Positions 53,564 through 61,522 of a stretch of DNA of 64,000 nucleotides are shown here, piece after piece. A program made the position numbers and the translations under genes. Position 1 is the stretch's first letter, and the number at the start of each line of letters is the position of its first letter. Below the pieces are notes generated by a model that was not told the DNA's origin, did no database searches, and saw only the letters and a list, made by a program, of their open reading frames with translations. This DNA is from an uncultured Coriobacteriaceae bacterium (GTDB lineage Bacteria; Actinomycetota; Coriobacteriia; Coriobacteriales; Coriobacteriaceae), in the NCBI GenBank assembly GCA_944319885.1, contig CALUFC010000001.1, positions 372,001 to 436,000 of the forward strand. The letters run 5' to 3'.

Positions 53564-54664
53564 ATGGACACGCTTTGGTTTCTCTATACGTGTGCGCTCT
53601 CTGCCATTGCGCTTGTGTCGTGTTCGCTGCTGCTTGCCGTATGGATGGCAACGCGTCGGCGCGATTGCGTGGTTGCGGCTGCCGGGTTTCTCATCTACGC
53701 CTTTGAGCTCGCATTGATCTTTTTCGATGAATACGCGCGGACCAAGTATGCCTATCCATGGAATTTCGAGGCACCGCTCACGCATCCCATCGAAAGCGCG
53801 GTGTTGAGCATTCTGTTCACCGGGGCGCTCTGGATCTGGATGCTCATGCGGGTGCACAAGCGTCTGACATGGCAGCGAGCGGTGCTGCCGGTGGCGGTGT
53901 ATGCCGTTGCGGCGCTGCTGCTGGTGCCCAAATCGGGTATGTCGAGCACGTTGCAGCAGTGGGCGTATTGGATTGTGCGCGATGCAACGGTGATTGGCGC
54001 CCTTGGCTATGCCTACTGGTCGTACCGGCATGCCGCAACAGAGGGGGAGCGGCTCGATCTCGCTCGTTCGAAGCGCTTCTTTATCGTGGCATGTGTTCTG
54101 GCGCTCTGCATTGCGCTTGAAGACACCTACATGATTCTGCTTTATCGCCCCACGCTCGATAATTCGCTTGAGGCGCAGTTCTTCTGGCATATGTCCGAGC
54201 GCAATATATCCGAAAACCTGCTCATGGTTGCCTGTGCCGTCCAGCTGCTGCGCAAGAACCAGCAGGTGCTCTCGATGTATTTCAACCATCCGCCGGTGGG
54301 TACGAGTGCGCCGACGCTCGATGTCGCAGGAGGCGATGACCGGGAGCCGGGCGGCGAAGATGCTTCGTGTGCGGGCGGCCGTGTGCAACGGGGCCGCCGC
54401 ATGATCGAGGAGGCGCGCATCGAGCGGGAACGTCAGATCGCCGGCGAGCTCGATAGCCGCATTCTGCTGTATAGCGACGAGTATAAGCTGTCCGCGCGTG
54501 AACGCGACGTGCTCAAGCAGCTCATCCAGGGGAAGGACACGCGCAACATCGCGAGTTCGCTGGTGATTTCGGTGGGAACGGTGAAAGCGCACCTGTCGCG
54601 AATCTATAAGAAAGTGGGCGTTTCGGGGCGCGAGGAGCTGGCGCGCGATTTCTGGAGTAGCTAG
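53564..54664 (+). CDS. Membrane-anchored LuxR-type regulator, second copy
   Basis: 366 residues from ATG 53564, with a purine-rich GGGGAGA site upstream. Seven predicted membrane helices (about 4-235) align with the regulator at 45790: both have STLQQWAYW/GPLQQWLYY and MSERNISENLL/LSERNFSENLL. An extra linker rich in charged residues (about 245-300) precedes the LuxR helix-turn-helix (about 310-360: LSARERDVLKQLIQGKDTRNIA, VGTVKAHLSRI). It stands between the agmatine cluster and the MATE/amidohydrolase operon and could control either. Confidence 0.88.
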   Translation: MDTLWFLYTCALSAIALVSCSLLLAVWMATRRRDCVVAAAGFLIYAFELALIFFDEYARTKYAYPWNFEAPLTHPIESAVLSILFTGALWIWMLMRVHKRLTWQRAVLPVAVYAVAALLLVPKSGMSSTLQQWAYWIVRDATVIGALGYAYWSYRHAATEGERLDLARSKRFFIVACVLALCIALEDTYMILLYRPTLDNSLEAQFFWHMSERNISENLLMVACAVQLLRKNQQVLSMYFNHPPVGTSAPTLDVAGGDDREPGGEDASCAGGRVQRGRRMIEEARIERERQIAGELDSRILLYSDEYKLSARERDVLKQLIQGKDTRNIASSLVISVGTVKAHLSRIYKKVGVSGREELARDFWSS

Positions 54665-54723
54665 GGTTGCTGGACGGTTACCGGTCCATTTCGTCCCGGT
54701 TTCGGCAAACGGTCGCACGGTGC

Positions 54724-54753
54724 TGTAATCCTCGCAGGTAAACGATGTAATCC
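54724..54753. promoter_or_regulatory. 22-bp direct repeat upstream of the MATE operon
   Basis: TGTAATCC occurs at 54724-54731 and 54746-54753, exactly 22 bp apart, flanking TCGCAGGTAAACGA (54732-54745 with one base shared). The same 14-mer is at 45580-45593. Two boxes two helical turns apart suit a dimeric activator. It lies about 140 bp before the MATE start. Confidence 0.4.
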
Positions 54754-54889
54754 CCATTAAGCTTTCCGCCTGCGGAAGCGGAATGGAAACAAGGTCTTCC
54801 TATGCTTGACCATGGTAGCTGCAGAAGCTGCCGCGCGGATGCGAGCGCCGCATTCGCGGGTGTCGCCGTATCGACGAAGGGAGACCGAC

Positions 54890-56281
54890 ATGGCAGATAC
54901 GGATGTGGCCCAGGCCACGCAAGGGAGCCAAGAGGATCGAGAGCTCGGCACGCTCCCCATCCCCAAGCTCTTTATCAAGTACTCGGCGATTGCATTCGCC
55001 GGCATGATCGCCCAGATTATCATGGTGGTGCTCGAGGGCATCATCATGGGCAACGGACTCGGGGCGCACGGCCTTGCCTGCGTCTCCATCATCATGTCCG
55101 TTGAGCTGATGAACGTGGCGCTGGGCAGCGCGCTCGCCGTGGGCGTATCCACTGTTGCGGGCAACCGCCTCGGCGCGGGCGATGTCGAAGGCGCTAAGAC
55201 CGCGTTCTCGCAGGGGTTTTGGTTCACGGCGTTTCTCATCATCATCCTGATTGTGCTGGCGGAGATTTTTGTTGAGCCACTCGTCGCGTTCCTCGGCGCC
55301 ACGCCGGACATCTTCGATGATTCCGTGGGCGCCATTCGCGTTTTCTTGCTCGGCCTGCCGTTCTGCGTGATCGGCCAGATGCTCTGCGGCATGCTGCGCA
55401 TCGATGAGAAGCCCCATGCCGCCGCGACCATCCAGATCGTCTCGGCCATCATCGCCATCATCTGGCTGGCGCTTTCCACGTTCGTGCTCAACTTTGGCGT
55501 CACCGGTGCCGGCCTGTACTATGCGCTGTCCATCGGTATCTGGTTCGTGGTGATCTACTACTTCGTGGGTGGCAAGCGCTCCATCTTCCAGATTCGCGCC
55601 AAAGATATGAAGCTCGACCTGGGGCTCTGCTTCCAGATCGTGAAGATTGGCTTCCCGCTCTTCTTGCTGCAGGCTACGAGCTCGGTGTACACCACCGTGG
55701 TGAACAACCAGCTCGGCGTGCTCGGCTCCAGCCTCGATATCGCTGCCTTCGCGGTCATCAACGGATATGTGGTCTACATCATCATGATGGTGGTACAGGC
55801 CATCACCTACGGCGTCCAGCCCATCGCGGCGTACAACGCCGGTGCCAAGGCCTATGGTCGCATGAAGCAGCTGCTCACGACCTCCCTCGCTGCCGAGGTC
55901 ATCGTGATTGCCGTCGCGACGGTGGTCGTGTGGCTTGCCGCCTATCCCATCTGCCTGCTGTTCGCCGGCGACCCCGAGCTTGCGACCGTCTCCGCCGATG
56001 CTACCCGCATCGTTATTCTCTTCGGTGCGCTTGGATGGTCCTCGCAGGTCATTTCCAGCTACTTCGAGTGCGTGGAGAAGGTCGTGATCGCCACGATCCT
56101 GGGCATTGCCCGCTACATCTTCTTCACCATTCCCGCGGTTTACATCTTGGGTGGCATGATGGGCGTCCAGGGCGTTTGGATTGCCCAGCCGGTCGCCGAC
56201 GTAATCACCTTCGTGCTCGTGATGGTGTTCGTGGTGTACGAGATCAAGCGGCTCAGTGCGCTTGAGAAGAAGGAGGCGTAA
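54890..56281 (+). CDS. MATE-family efflux transporter
   Basis: Sodium- or proton-driven exporter of organic cations. 463 residues with about 12 helices from ATG 54890, with GAAGGGAGA 5 bp upstream. Typical MATE sequence: SVELMNVALGSALAVGVSTVAGNRLGAGD, and in the second half VQAITYGVQPIAAYNAGAKAYGRMK. Only 3 bp separate it from the amidohydrolase gene, so product export or substrate exchange by the same pathway is likely. Substrate unknown. Confidence 0.9.
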   Translation: MADTDVAQATQGSQEDRELGTLPIPKLFIKYSAIAFAGMIAQIIMVVLEGIIMGNGLGAHGLACVSIIMSVELMNVALGSALAVGVSTVAGNRLGAGDVEGAKTAFSQGFWFTAFLIIILIVLAEIFVEPLVAFLGATPDIFDDSVGAIRVFLLGLPFCVIGQMLCGMLRIDEKPHAAATIQIVSAIIAIIWLALSTFVLNFGVTGAGLYYALSIGIWFVVIYYFVGGKRSIFQIRAKDMKLDLGLCFQIVKIGFPLFLLQATSSVYTTVVNNQLGVLGSSLDIAAFAVINGYVVYIIMMVVQAITYGVQPIAAYNAGAKAYGRMKQLLTTSLAAEVIVIAVATVVVWLAAYPICLLFAGDPELATVSADATRIVILFGALGWSSQVISSYFECVEKVVIATILGIARYIFFTIPAVYILGGMMGVQGVWIAQPVADVITFVLVMVFVVYEIKRLSALEKKEA

Positions 56282-56284
56282 ACC

Positions 56285-57925
56285 ATGGCTACGGCAGAGT
56301 TGGTTCTGAAAAGCAGCGCGGTTTTCACCGGTGATGGCAGCCAGCCGTTCGCGGGCGGCGTGGCGATCGCCGATGGCAAGATCCTTGCGTGCGGCGATGA
56401 CACGGTGCTCGAGCCCTATATTGGCGAGGGTACCGAGGTGCGCGACTACGGCGACAAGCTCATCATGCCGGGCTTCAACGATTCGCACACGCACTTCACG
56501 CAGGGTGCGCTTGTCGACGACCCGGATTTCTGCATCCATATCGGTGGGACCGATACGCTCGACGAAGCGCTTGCCAATCTTAAGGCGTGGGCGGACGCGC
56601 ATCCCAACAACGAGTGGGTGTTTGGCAACGAGGTCATCCAGTTCAACTGGGAGACGCCGCTCATGCCCACCGCTGCCCAGATTGACGCGGTGATTCCCGA
56701 TCGCCCGGTCGTGCTGGCCCAGGTTGATATGCACACCTTCTCGGCCAATACGCGCGCCATGGAGAAAGCGGGCGTCACGCGTGACACGCCCGATCCGTAC
56801 GGTGGCGAGATCCTGCACGACGAGCAGGGCGAGCCCACGGGCGTGTTCTCCAACACCGCCACGGACATCTTCACAGCGCTGCTGTTCCATCCCGAGTGGG
56901 AAGATATGAAGGCGTCGTATCGCAAGGGATTCGAGAAGGCAAAGCGCCTCGGCCTCACCTCCGTGTGCGTGGTCTTCCCCGAGGGTGTTTCCTACGACGA
57001 CCCGTTCGAGGTGTTCCATGAGTTCGAGCAGGATGGCGAGCTGCCGTTCCGCATGCCGTACTACACGCAACTCTCGAGCAGTGAACATGAAGACCTCATT
57101 GCCAAGATCGAGCGCATGCAGGAGAAGTACAACAAACCCGGCTCGCTCATCACGTGCAACGGCTTCAAGATCTTGATCGACGGCGTATGCTCCGACCACA
57201 CCGCGTGGATGTCGTGGCCCTACGCAAACGACGCCACGACCAACGGCATGCCCGCCATGGACCTCGCCCAGGTGCGCGCCGATCTCTTGTGCGCGTGCGA
57301 GGCGGGCTATCCCGTGCGCATCCACACCATCGGCGATGCGGCGGTGCACTGGGCGCTCGATGCGTTCGACGAGGCGAAGCGCCGCTACGGCGACAAGGGC
57401 CTGCGCCACGTGCAGGAGCATGTCGAGACCATCCAGCCTGATGACATCAAGCGGTTTGCCGAGGTTGGCGTGGTTGCCTGCATGCAGCCCATGCACATGA
57501 TTCTCGACCTCGAGTTCCGCTCAAAGGACGACGCCGTTGGCCCAGAGCGACTGCCGTATTGCTGGCCCATGCGCTCGCTCATCGACGCCGGCAGCCATGT
57601 GGCGCTTTCAACCGATTTCCCCGTGGTGGGCATCGAGCCGCTTGAAGAGATCTACGCTGCGGTGACGCGTCAGCTGTTCGACGGCACGCCCGAAGAGGGC
57701 TGGGTGCCCGAGCAGCGCATCACCATGGCCGAGGCGCTCAAGGCCTATACCTACGGCTCGGCGTACTGCGAGGGTGTCGAGGACCAGGTTGGTACCCTCG
57801 AGGCGGGTAAGCTCGCCGACGTGATTGTGTTGTCGAAGAACCTCTTTGAGGTTGAGCCCGCCGAGATCCTGAAGACCACGGTCGATCTTACGGTCTTCAA
57901 CGGCAAGGTGGTCTACGAGGCATAA
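56285..57925 (+). CDS. YtcJ-type amidohydrolase, first copy
   Basis: Metal-dependent hydrolase of the amidohydrolase-3 (YtcJ/LAF3) family. 546 residues from ATG 56285, with AGGAGG 7 bp upstream at 56272-56277. Metal ligands: DSHTH (about 67-71), the later HTIGDAAV, QEHVE and the STDFPV Asp. No signal peptide. Substrate is unknown; relatives act on amides or N-acyl compounds. Co-operonic with a MATE exporter and a second paralogue (544 residues), about one third identical by eye. Confidence 0.87.
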   Translation: MATAELVLKSSAVFTGDGSQPFAGGVAIADGKILACGDDTVLEPYIGEGTEVRDYGDKLIMPGFNDSHTHFTQGALVDDPDFCIHIGGTDTLDEALANLKAWADAHPNNEWVFGNEVIQFNWETPLMPTAAQIDAVIPDRPVVLAQVDMHTFSANTRAMEKAGVTRDTPDPYGGEILHDEQGEPTGVFSNTATDIFTALLFHPEWEDMKASYRKGFEKAKRLGLTSVCVVFPEGVSYDDPFEVFHEFEQDGELPFRMPYYTQLSSSEHEDLIAKIERMQEKYNKPGSLITCNGFKILIDGVCSDHTAWMSWPYANDATTNGMPAMDLAQVRADLLCACEAGYPVRIHTIGDAAVHWALDAFDEAKRRYGDKGLRHVQEHVETIQPDDIKRFAEVGVVACMQPMHMILDLEFRSKDDAVGPERLPYCWPMRSLIDAGSHVALSTDFPVVGIEPLEEIYAAVTRQLFDGTPEEGWVPEQRITMAEALKAYTYGSAYCEGVEDQVGTLEAGKLADVIVLSKNLFEVEPAEILKTTVDLTVFNGKVVYEA

Positions 57926-57938
57926 AGGACTCCATGGA

Positions 57939-58016
57939 GAGCCTCCGGGATTTTCCTCGCTGCGTCCTCGCCGCGTTGCGGCTGCGGATTGCAGCTACGG
58001 AAAAACCCGGAGGCTC
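57939..58016. repeat. Large hairpin between the two amidohydrolase genes
   Basis: GAGCCTCCGGG (57939-57949) and CCCGGAGGCTC (58006-58016) are exact complements, and after one mismatch the stem goes on with TTTTCC/GGAAAA, 18 positions in all. The loop contains further GC-rich dyads. TTTT comes only 5 bp later, so it may be a terminator or a repeat of extragenic palindromic type. Confidence 0.65.
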
Positions 58017-58067
58017 TTCGGCTTTTCGTCTAGCTTAGGTGCGAGGAATTATGTGAAAGGGGCTTCG

Positions 58068-59702
58068 ATGTTTGCGGAACGTGTGCTCAAGACGACGAAG
58101 CTGTTCACGTCGACCGATGATTGGCCCTATGCGGGCGGAGTTGCCATGGCGGGCGACCGCATCTGCGCGGTGGGGCCGTGGGATGAGGTCGAATATTGGA
58201 TTGGTCCCGATACCGAGGTGCTCGACCTCGGCGATGCGTTCGTGTGCCCGGGTTTTCACGACAGTCATATGCATTTCTATTCCGCGGCGATCGATCGCTC
58301 GCGGTTTATGGCGTTTTGCGAGGGAACCTGCGCGCAGGACTGCGTCGATTCGCTGCGTACGGTGGAAGACGCGCGCCCACGCGAGAAGTTCATGCTTGGC
58401 TACGGGTGGTACCATCCGCTTTGGCGTGATCCCGTGCTGCCCACGAAGGAGATTCTGGACGAGGCATATCCTGATCGCCCCGTGGTGCTCACCTCGGGCG
58501 ATATGCATACGCTGTGGTGCAATTCGTGTGCGCTCGAGAAGTTTGGCCTCACCCGCGACTCCGTTGCTCCCGAGGGCGGAGCCTATCAGCGTGACGCGGC
58601 GGGCGAGCTCACGGGCATCATTCAGGAGGCGGCGGCAGACGCGCTGCTGGATATTGTCGAGGCTGAGTTCTCGCAGGAAGAATCGCTCGAGGCAATCCGT
58701 ACCTTTGTGGCGGACCTCAATGCGCAGGGCATCACGAGTGTTGGCGACGTTGCTCCCGGCAACGCGCCCGACCGTATTCGGCTGTACGAAGGGCTCGAGC
58801 ATGCGGGAGATCTGAATGTGCGCATGAACATCTTCCCGGTGCTCTCGGACGATCTTTCGGTCATGTTGTTGCTGCGCGATCGGTTTGCCGGTCATGACTT
58901 TATTCGTGTGCCCGGGCTCAAGCAGTTCTTCGACGGTGTATCCTCCACGCATACCGCGTGGCTTGCCGAGGATTACGCCAACGCGCGTTGCCTGGGCGAT
59001 TGCGGTGTTCCCACGACGAAGCCAGAAGATATGCGCCGCATGGTGCTTGCTGCGGCGGCCGAGGGCCTGCCTGTGCGCATTCACACGATCGGTGATCGCG
59101 CGATTCATGAGGCACTGGATATCTTCGAGGAGGCGCGCCGTGTGTACGGGCCGCTTCCCGATGGATTGAGAAACGGACTTGAGCATTTGGAGAATTTCCA
59201 GCCAGCGGATATCGAGCGCGTGCGTTCGGTGGGGGTGTGCGCGAATGTGCAGCCGCCGCACATGACGCTCGACCCCGATGGCATCGAGCGCGATCTTGGA
59301 CTTGAGCGTGCGAAGTACATGTGGCCGTTTGCCACGTATGAGCGCCTGGGGATTCCATATTCGTTGGGCACCGATGCACCGGTGGTAGATATCAATTCTC
59401 GCAGCGTGCTGTACGACGCCGTGACGCGCCGGTCTGCCGAGACAGGATATCCCGAGGGCGGCTGGCATCCAGAGGAGTGCATCACCGCCGCGCAGGCGGT
59501 GCGCGCCTACACGTTGGGTAGCGCTCTTGCGTGCGGGCGTGCGCGCGAGCTCGGTACGCTTGAGGTGGGGAAGTACGCCGACATCGCGGTGCTCGTACAT
59601 GACATCGTGGGCACGCCGGAGGCACCGGCCGATCCCGAGCTCATCAAGAGTGCCGATGTGCTCATGACCATCGTTGGCGGCAAGGTGGTGTATCAGAAGT
59701 AG
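58068..59702 (+). CDS. YtcJ-type amidohydrolase, second copy
   Basis: 544 residues from ATG 58068, with GAAAGGGG 6 bp upstream. Metal motifs DSHMH (about 65-69), RIHTIGDRAI, EHLENF and GTDAPV match the first copy, and SGDMHTLWCNSCAL aligns with its QVDMHTFSANTRAM. The 142-bp gap from the first copy contains a large hairpin, so the two may be transcribed at different levels. Codon use is less optimised than in the first copy. A 12-bp hairpin follows. Confidence 0.87.
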   Translation: MFAERVLKTTKLFTSTDDWPYAGGVAMAGDRICAVGPWDEVEYWIGPDTEVLDLGDAFVCPGFHDSHMHFYSAAIDRSRFMAFCEGTCAQDCVDSLRTVEDARPREKFMLGYGWYHPLWRDPVLPTKEILDEAYPDRPVVLTSGDMHTLWCNSCALEKFGLTRDSVAPEGGAYQRDAAGELTGIIQEAAADALLDIVEAEFSQEESLEAIRTFVADLNAQGITSVGDVAPGNAPDRIRLYEGLEHAGDLNVRMNIFPVLSDDLSVMLLLRDRFAGHDFIRVPGLKQFFDGVSSTHTAWLAEDYANARCLGDCGVPTTKPEDMRRMVLAAAAEGLPVRIHTIGDRAIHEALDIFEEARRVYGPLPDGLRNGLEHLENFQPADIERVRSVGVCANVQPPHMTLDPDGIERDLGLERAKYMWPFATYERLGIPYSLGTDAPVVDINSRSVLYDAVTRRSAETGYPEGGWHPEECITAAQAVRAYTLGSALACGRARELGTLEVGKYADIAVLVHDIVGTPEAPADPELIKSADVLMTIVGGKVVYQK

Positions 59703-59737
59703 CTCGATATGCGTTGGGTAAGACTTGCCATATAAGG

Positions 59738-59767
59738 GGACAGCCGCCTTGCGGGAGGCGGCTGTCC
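59738..59767 (+). terminator. Hairpin after the second amidohydrolase
   Basis: GGACAGCCGCCT (59738-59749) pairs with AGGCGGCTGTCC (59756-59767) around a 6-nt loop, 36 bp after the stop. There is no T run, so termination strength is uncertain. Confidence 0.6.
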
Positions 59768-60031
59768 GGCGGGTGTTACCCACCGCAATCCAAATCCACA
59801 GGAGGGCTTTAAACCTTCTGCTTGTTACGAGTATACCCGATTGTTTGCGCCGTCCGTTCGCGTCCACAAGCGCGTTGTGTGTGGTTGCCGAGCACGTTGT
59901 GTGTGGCGAAACGCTATCTTTCCGCCCGGAGATGCGGTTTTGCCACACACAACCGTCGAGTGCACCACACACAACCGTGTAGGGCGTTGTATGGACCGGC
60001 TAAGGCGCGACTACGGACGGGCAGCGCGCTG
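59768..60031. other. Intergenic region between convergent genes
   Basis: No gene. It holds structured element B (59874-59975) between the end of the amidohydrolase operon and the 3' end of the minus-strand YitT gene, so promoter functions are not expected here. Confidence 0.55.
59874..59975. repeat. Structured intergenic element B (same geometry as element A)
   Basis: The 11-bp unit GTTGTGTGTGG is found at 59874-59884 and 59896-59906, exactly 22 bp apart. Its exact reverse complement is at 59943-59953 and 59965-59975, again 22 bp apart. Total 102 bp against 105 bp in element A; central gap 36 versus 39 bp. The parts after the inner units also pair (CGAAACGC-like against GCGGTTTTG). The centre has a small GC hairpin, CCGCCCGGAGATGCGG. 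Confidence 0.85.
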
Positions 60032-61042
60032 TTATACGTGCGGCATGCGCTGGCGCACGTGGCGGGGGAGGTCGAGTACGGGGTCCTCGGAGGGCGTTTC
60101 GGGCACCTCGGTGGGTAGCGGTTCGTCTACCGCCTCGCGGTGGAAGTTGCCAATGAAGTTCTCGGTTTTCATGACGTTGATGACCGCGCGCGGATCGACG
60201 CTGCGTATCAGCTTGATGATCTCGCCTGCCTCGTAGGAGGAAACCACGGTGTTGAGCAGGCTCATGGGCTTGCCGCTGTAGCCGCCCACACCGTCTGCGC
60301 GAAAGACGCCGTGTTTGAACGCGCTCGTGTAGGCGCGGCAGACCTCGTTGGGATACGCGGTGGTGATCTGCAGCGTTACGCGCTCGTAGCGGTGGTAGAA
60401 CGAGTCGATGGTCTTGGTGGAGATGAACTGGAAGACAATCGAGTACGCCGCGTGCTCCCAGCCAAAGATGAACCCGAAGATGGCAAGCACCAAGCAATTG
60501 CCAGCAAACACATATCCCCAGATGGTGCGGCCTGTTTTGTTGGACACCATGAGGGCGATGAAGTCGGTGCCGGCGGTGGAGGCGCCGCTCTTGAGCGCGA
60601 TTGAGATGGCCAGACCATATAGGACGCCGCCAAACAGCACCATGAGCACGGTGCTGTCGAGCAGGGGAGCAAAGTCGCAGAACTGCAAGAAGGCGGCGGA
60701 GAGGACCACCTGCAGCATGGAGAAGATCACAAAGCGCTTGCTGATGGAGCGCCAGCACACAAGCGCGACAGGGATGTTGAGGGCCAGCATGCCGAGCTGC
60801 GTGGGAAACGAGAAGCCAACGAGCGAGGTGATGCGGTCGATGAGAATGGCGACGCCGGTGAAGCCGGAGGAAAGCAGGCCTGCCGGGTTGATGAACACTT
60901 GGATGACAAAGGCCTGCAGCAAGGCGGAGATGAAGACGCTGCACAGGGTGATGAGGCGCCGCACGAAGACGTAGCGACCCAGTCGCTTCACGCGGTCGAT
61001 GCCCGCGGTGGGCGTGGTGCGTGTCGGTATCTCTTCTGACAT
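60032..61042 (-). CDS. YitT-family membrane protein with DUF2179 domain
   Basis: 336 residues from ATG 61042, with GGAGG 5 bp upstream on the minus strand. About six helices (37-215, beginning ITLCSVFISALLQAFVIQVF) with FINPAGLLSSGFTGVAILI, FGGVLYGLAISIALKSGASTAGTDFIALMVS typical of YitT. The cytoplasmic DUF2179 domain (about 225-310) contains RVTLQITTAYPNEVC and INVMKTENFIGNF. Transport role is suspected in the family, with no proven substrate. The C-terminal ~30 residues are an acidic, Pro-rich tail. Confidence 0.88.
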   Translation of the reverse strand: MSEEIPTRTTPTAGIDRVKRLGRYVFVRRLITLCSVFISALLQAFVIQVFINPAGLLSSGFTGVAILIDRITSLVGFSFPTQLGMLALNIPVALVCWRSISKRFVIFSMLQVVLSAAFLQFCDFAPLLDSTVLMVLFGGVLYGLAISIALKSGASTAGTDFIALMVSNKTGRTIWGYVFAGNCLVLAIFGFIFGWEHAAYSIVFQFISTKTIDSFYHRYERVTLQITTAYPNEVCRAYTSAFKHGVFRADGVGGYSGKPMSLLNTVVSSYEAGEIIKLIRSVDPRAVINVMKTENFIGNFHREAVDEPLPTEVPETPSEDPVLDLPRHVRQRMPHV

Positions 61043-61139
61043 GGTGCCTCCGTTGCTCGGTTGCGCATGCCACCACCATACCGCGCTCGCTGTGCGGTGC
61101 ACGTGGCATGTGGGAAGTTTTACGGGGGCATGACAAGGC

Positions 61140-61179
61140 AACGCCCGCGTGCTCGAGATGTTCCAAGCACGCGGGCGTT
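61140..61179 (-). terminator. Hairpin after the ribbon-helix-helix gene
   Basis: Perfect 14-bp stem AACGCCCGCGTGCT (61140-61153) with AGCACGCGGGCGTT (61166-61179), 12-nt loop. It lies between the RHH stop and the YitT start, both read leftward. The U tract is poor. Confidence 0.65.
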
Positions 61180-61201
61180 CGCATGATATGTGTGAGCGGC
61201 A

Positions 61202-61384
61202 TCAGCCCTCTTTGGGCTGCTTGTCGTTCGAACCTTTCTTGGGGAGGCGGTCGGCGCGCTTCAAAGCGTCCCGCAAAATCCATTCCACCTGGCCGTTGGC
61301 GCTGCGCATCTCATCATCGGCCCAGCGCTGAATGGCCTCCCAGACGGCGGGATCGATGCGAAGGGGATATTGCTTACGGGCCAT
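61202..61384 (-). CDS. Ribbon-helix-helix (Arc/CopG-like) DNA-binding protein
   Basis: 60 residues from ATG 61384, with TAGGTGA 7 bp upstream; a GTG at 61393 is a less likely start. MARKQYPLRIDPAVWEAIQRWA gives the beta strand and first helix of a ribbon-helix-helix fold, and GQVEWILRDALKRA the second helix. The basic tail ends PKKGSNDKQPKEG. Small RHH proteins usually act as repressors or antitoxins. It lies downstream of the SPFH gene in the same direction, and the perfect palindrome in that gene's promoter is its likely target. Confidence 0.85.
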   Translation of the reverse strand: MARKQYPLRIDPAVWEAIQRWADDEMRSANGQVEWILRDALKRADRLPKKGSNDKQPKEG

Positions 61385-61437
61385 GTCGGTCACCTACAAG
61401 ACTAGTATCTCGGCCGGATTCGCTTTACTGCCATGTG

Positions 61438-61513
61438 CCCTCCGGATCATCCCGAAGCGCGTTTCCCGCAGCCCGAAGGGCGAGGACCATGCGCGAAGGG
61501 AAGATCCGGAGGG
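61438..61513. repeat. Inverted repeat between SPFH and RHH genes
   Basis: CCCTCCGGATC (61438-61448) and GATCCGGAGGG (61503-61513) are exact complements, and TCCCGAAGCGCG- against GCGCGAAGGGA continue the arms imperfectly inside. It starts 9 bp beyond the SPFH stop codon, so it probably ends part of the transcripts. The 130-bp gap also separates the two genes. Confidence 0.65.
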
Positions 61514-61522
61514 ACTTGTGTG

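Noticed and set aside
54800-57496. 898-codon open frame on the minus strand opposite MATE and the first amidohydrolase
   Set aside because: Same antisense effect; composition is unlike protein and both sense genes are clear family members.
53252-59975. CRISPR array
   Set aside because: The repeats are short, inverted and only four per site, with no spacers and no cas genes. No CRISPR array is visible anywhere in the window.
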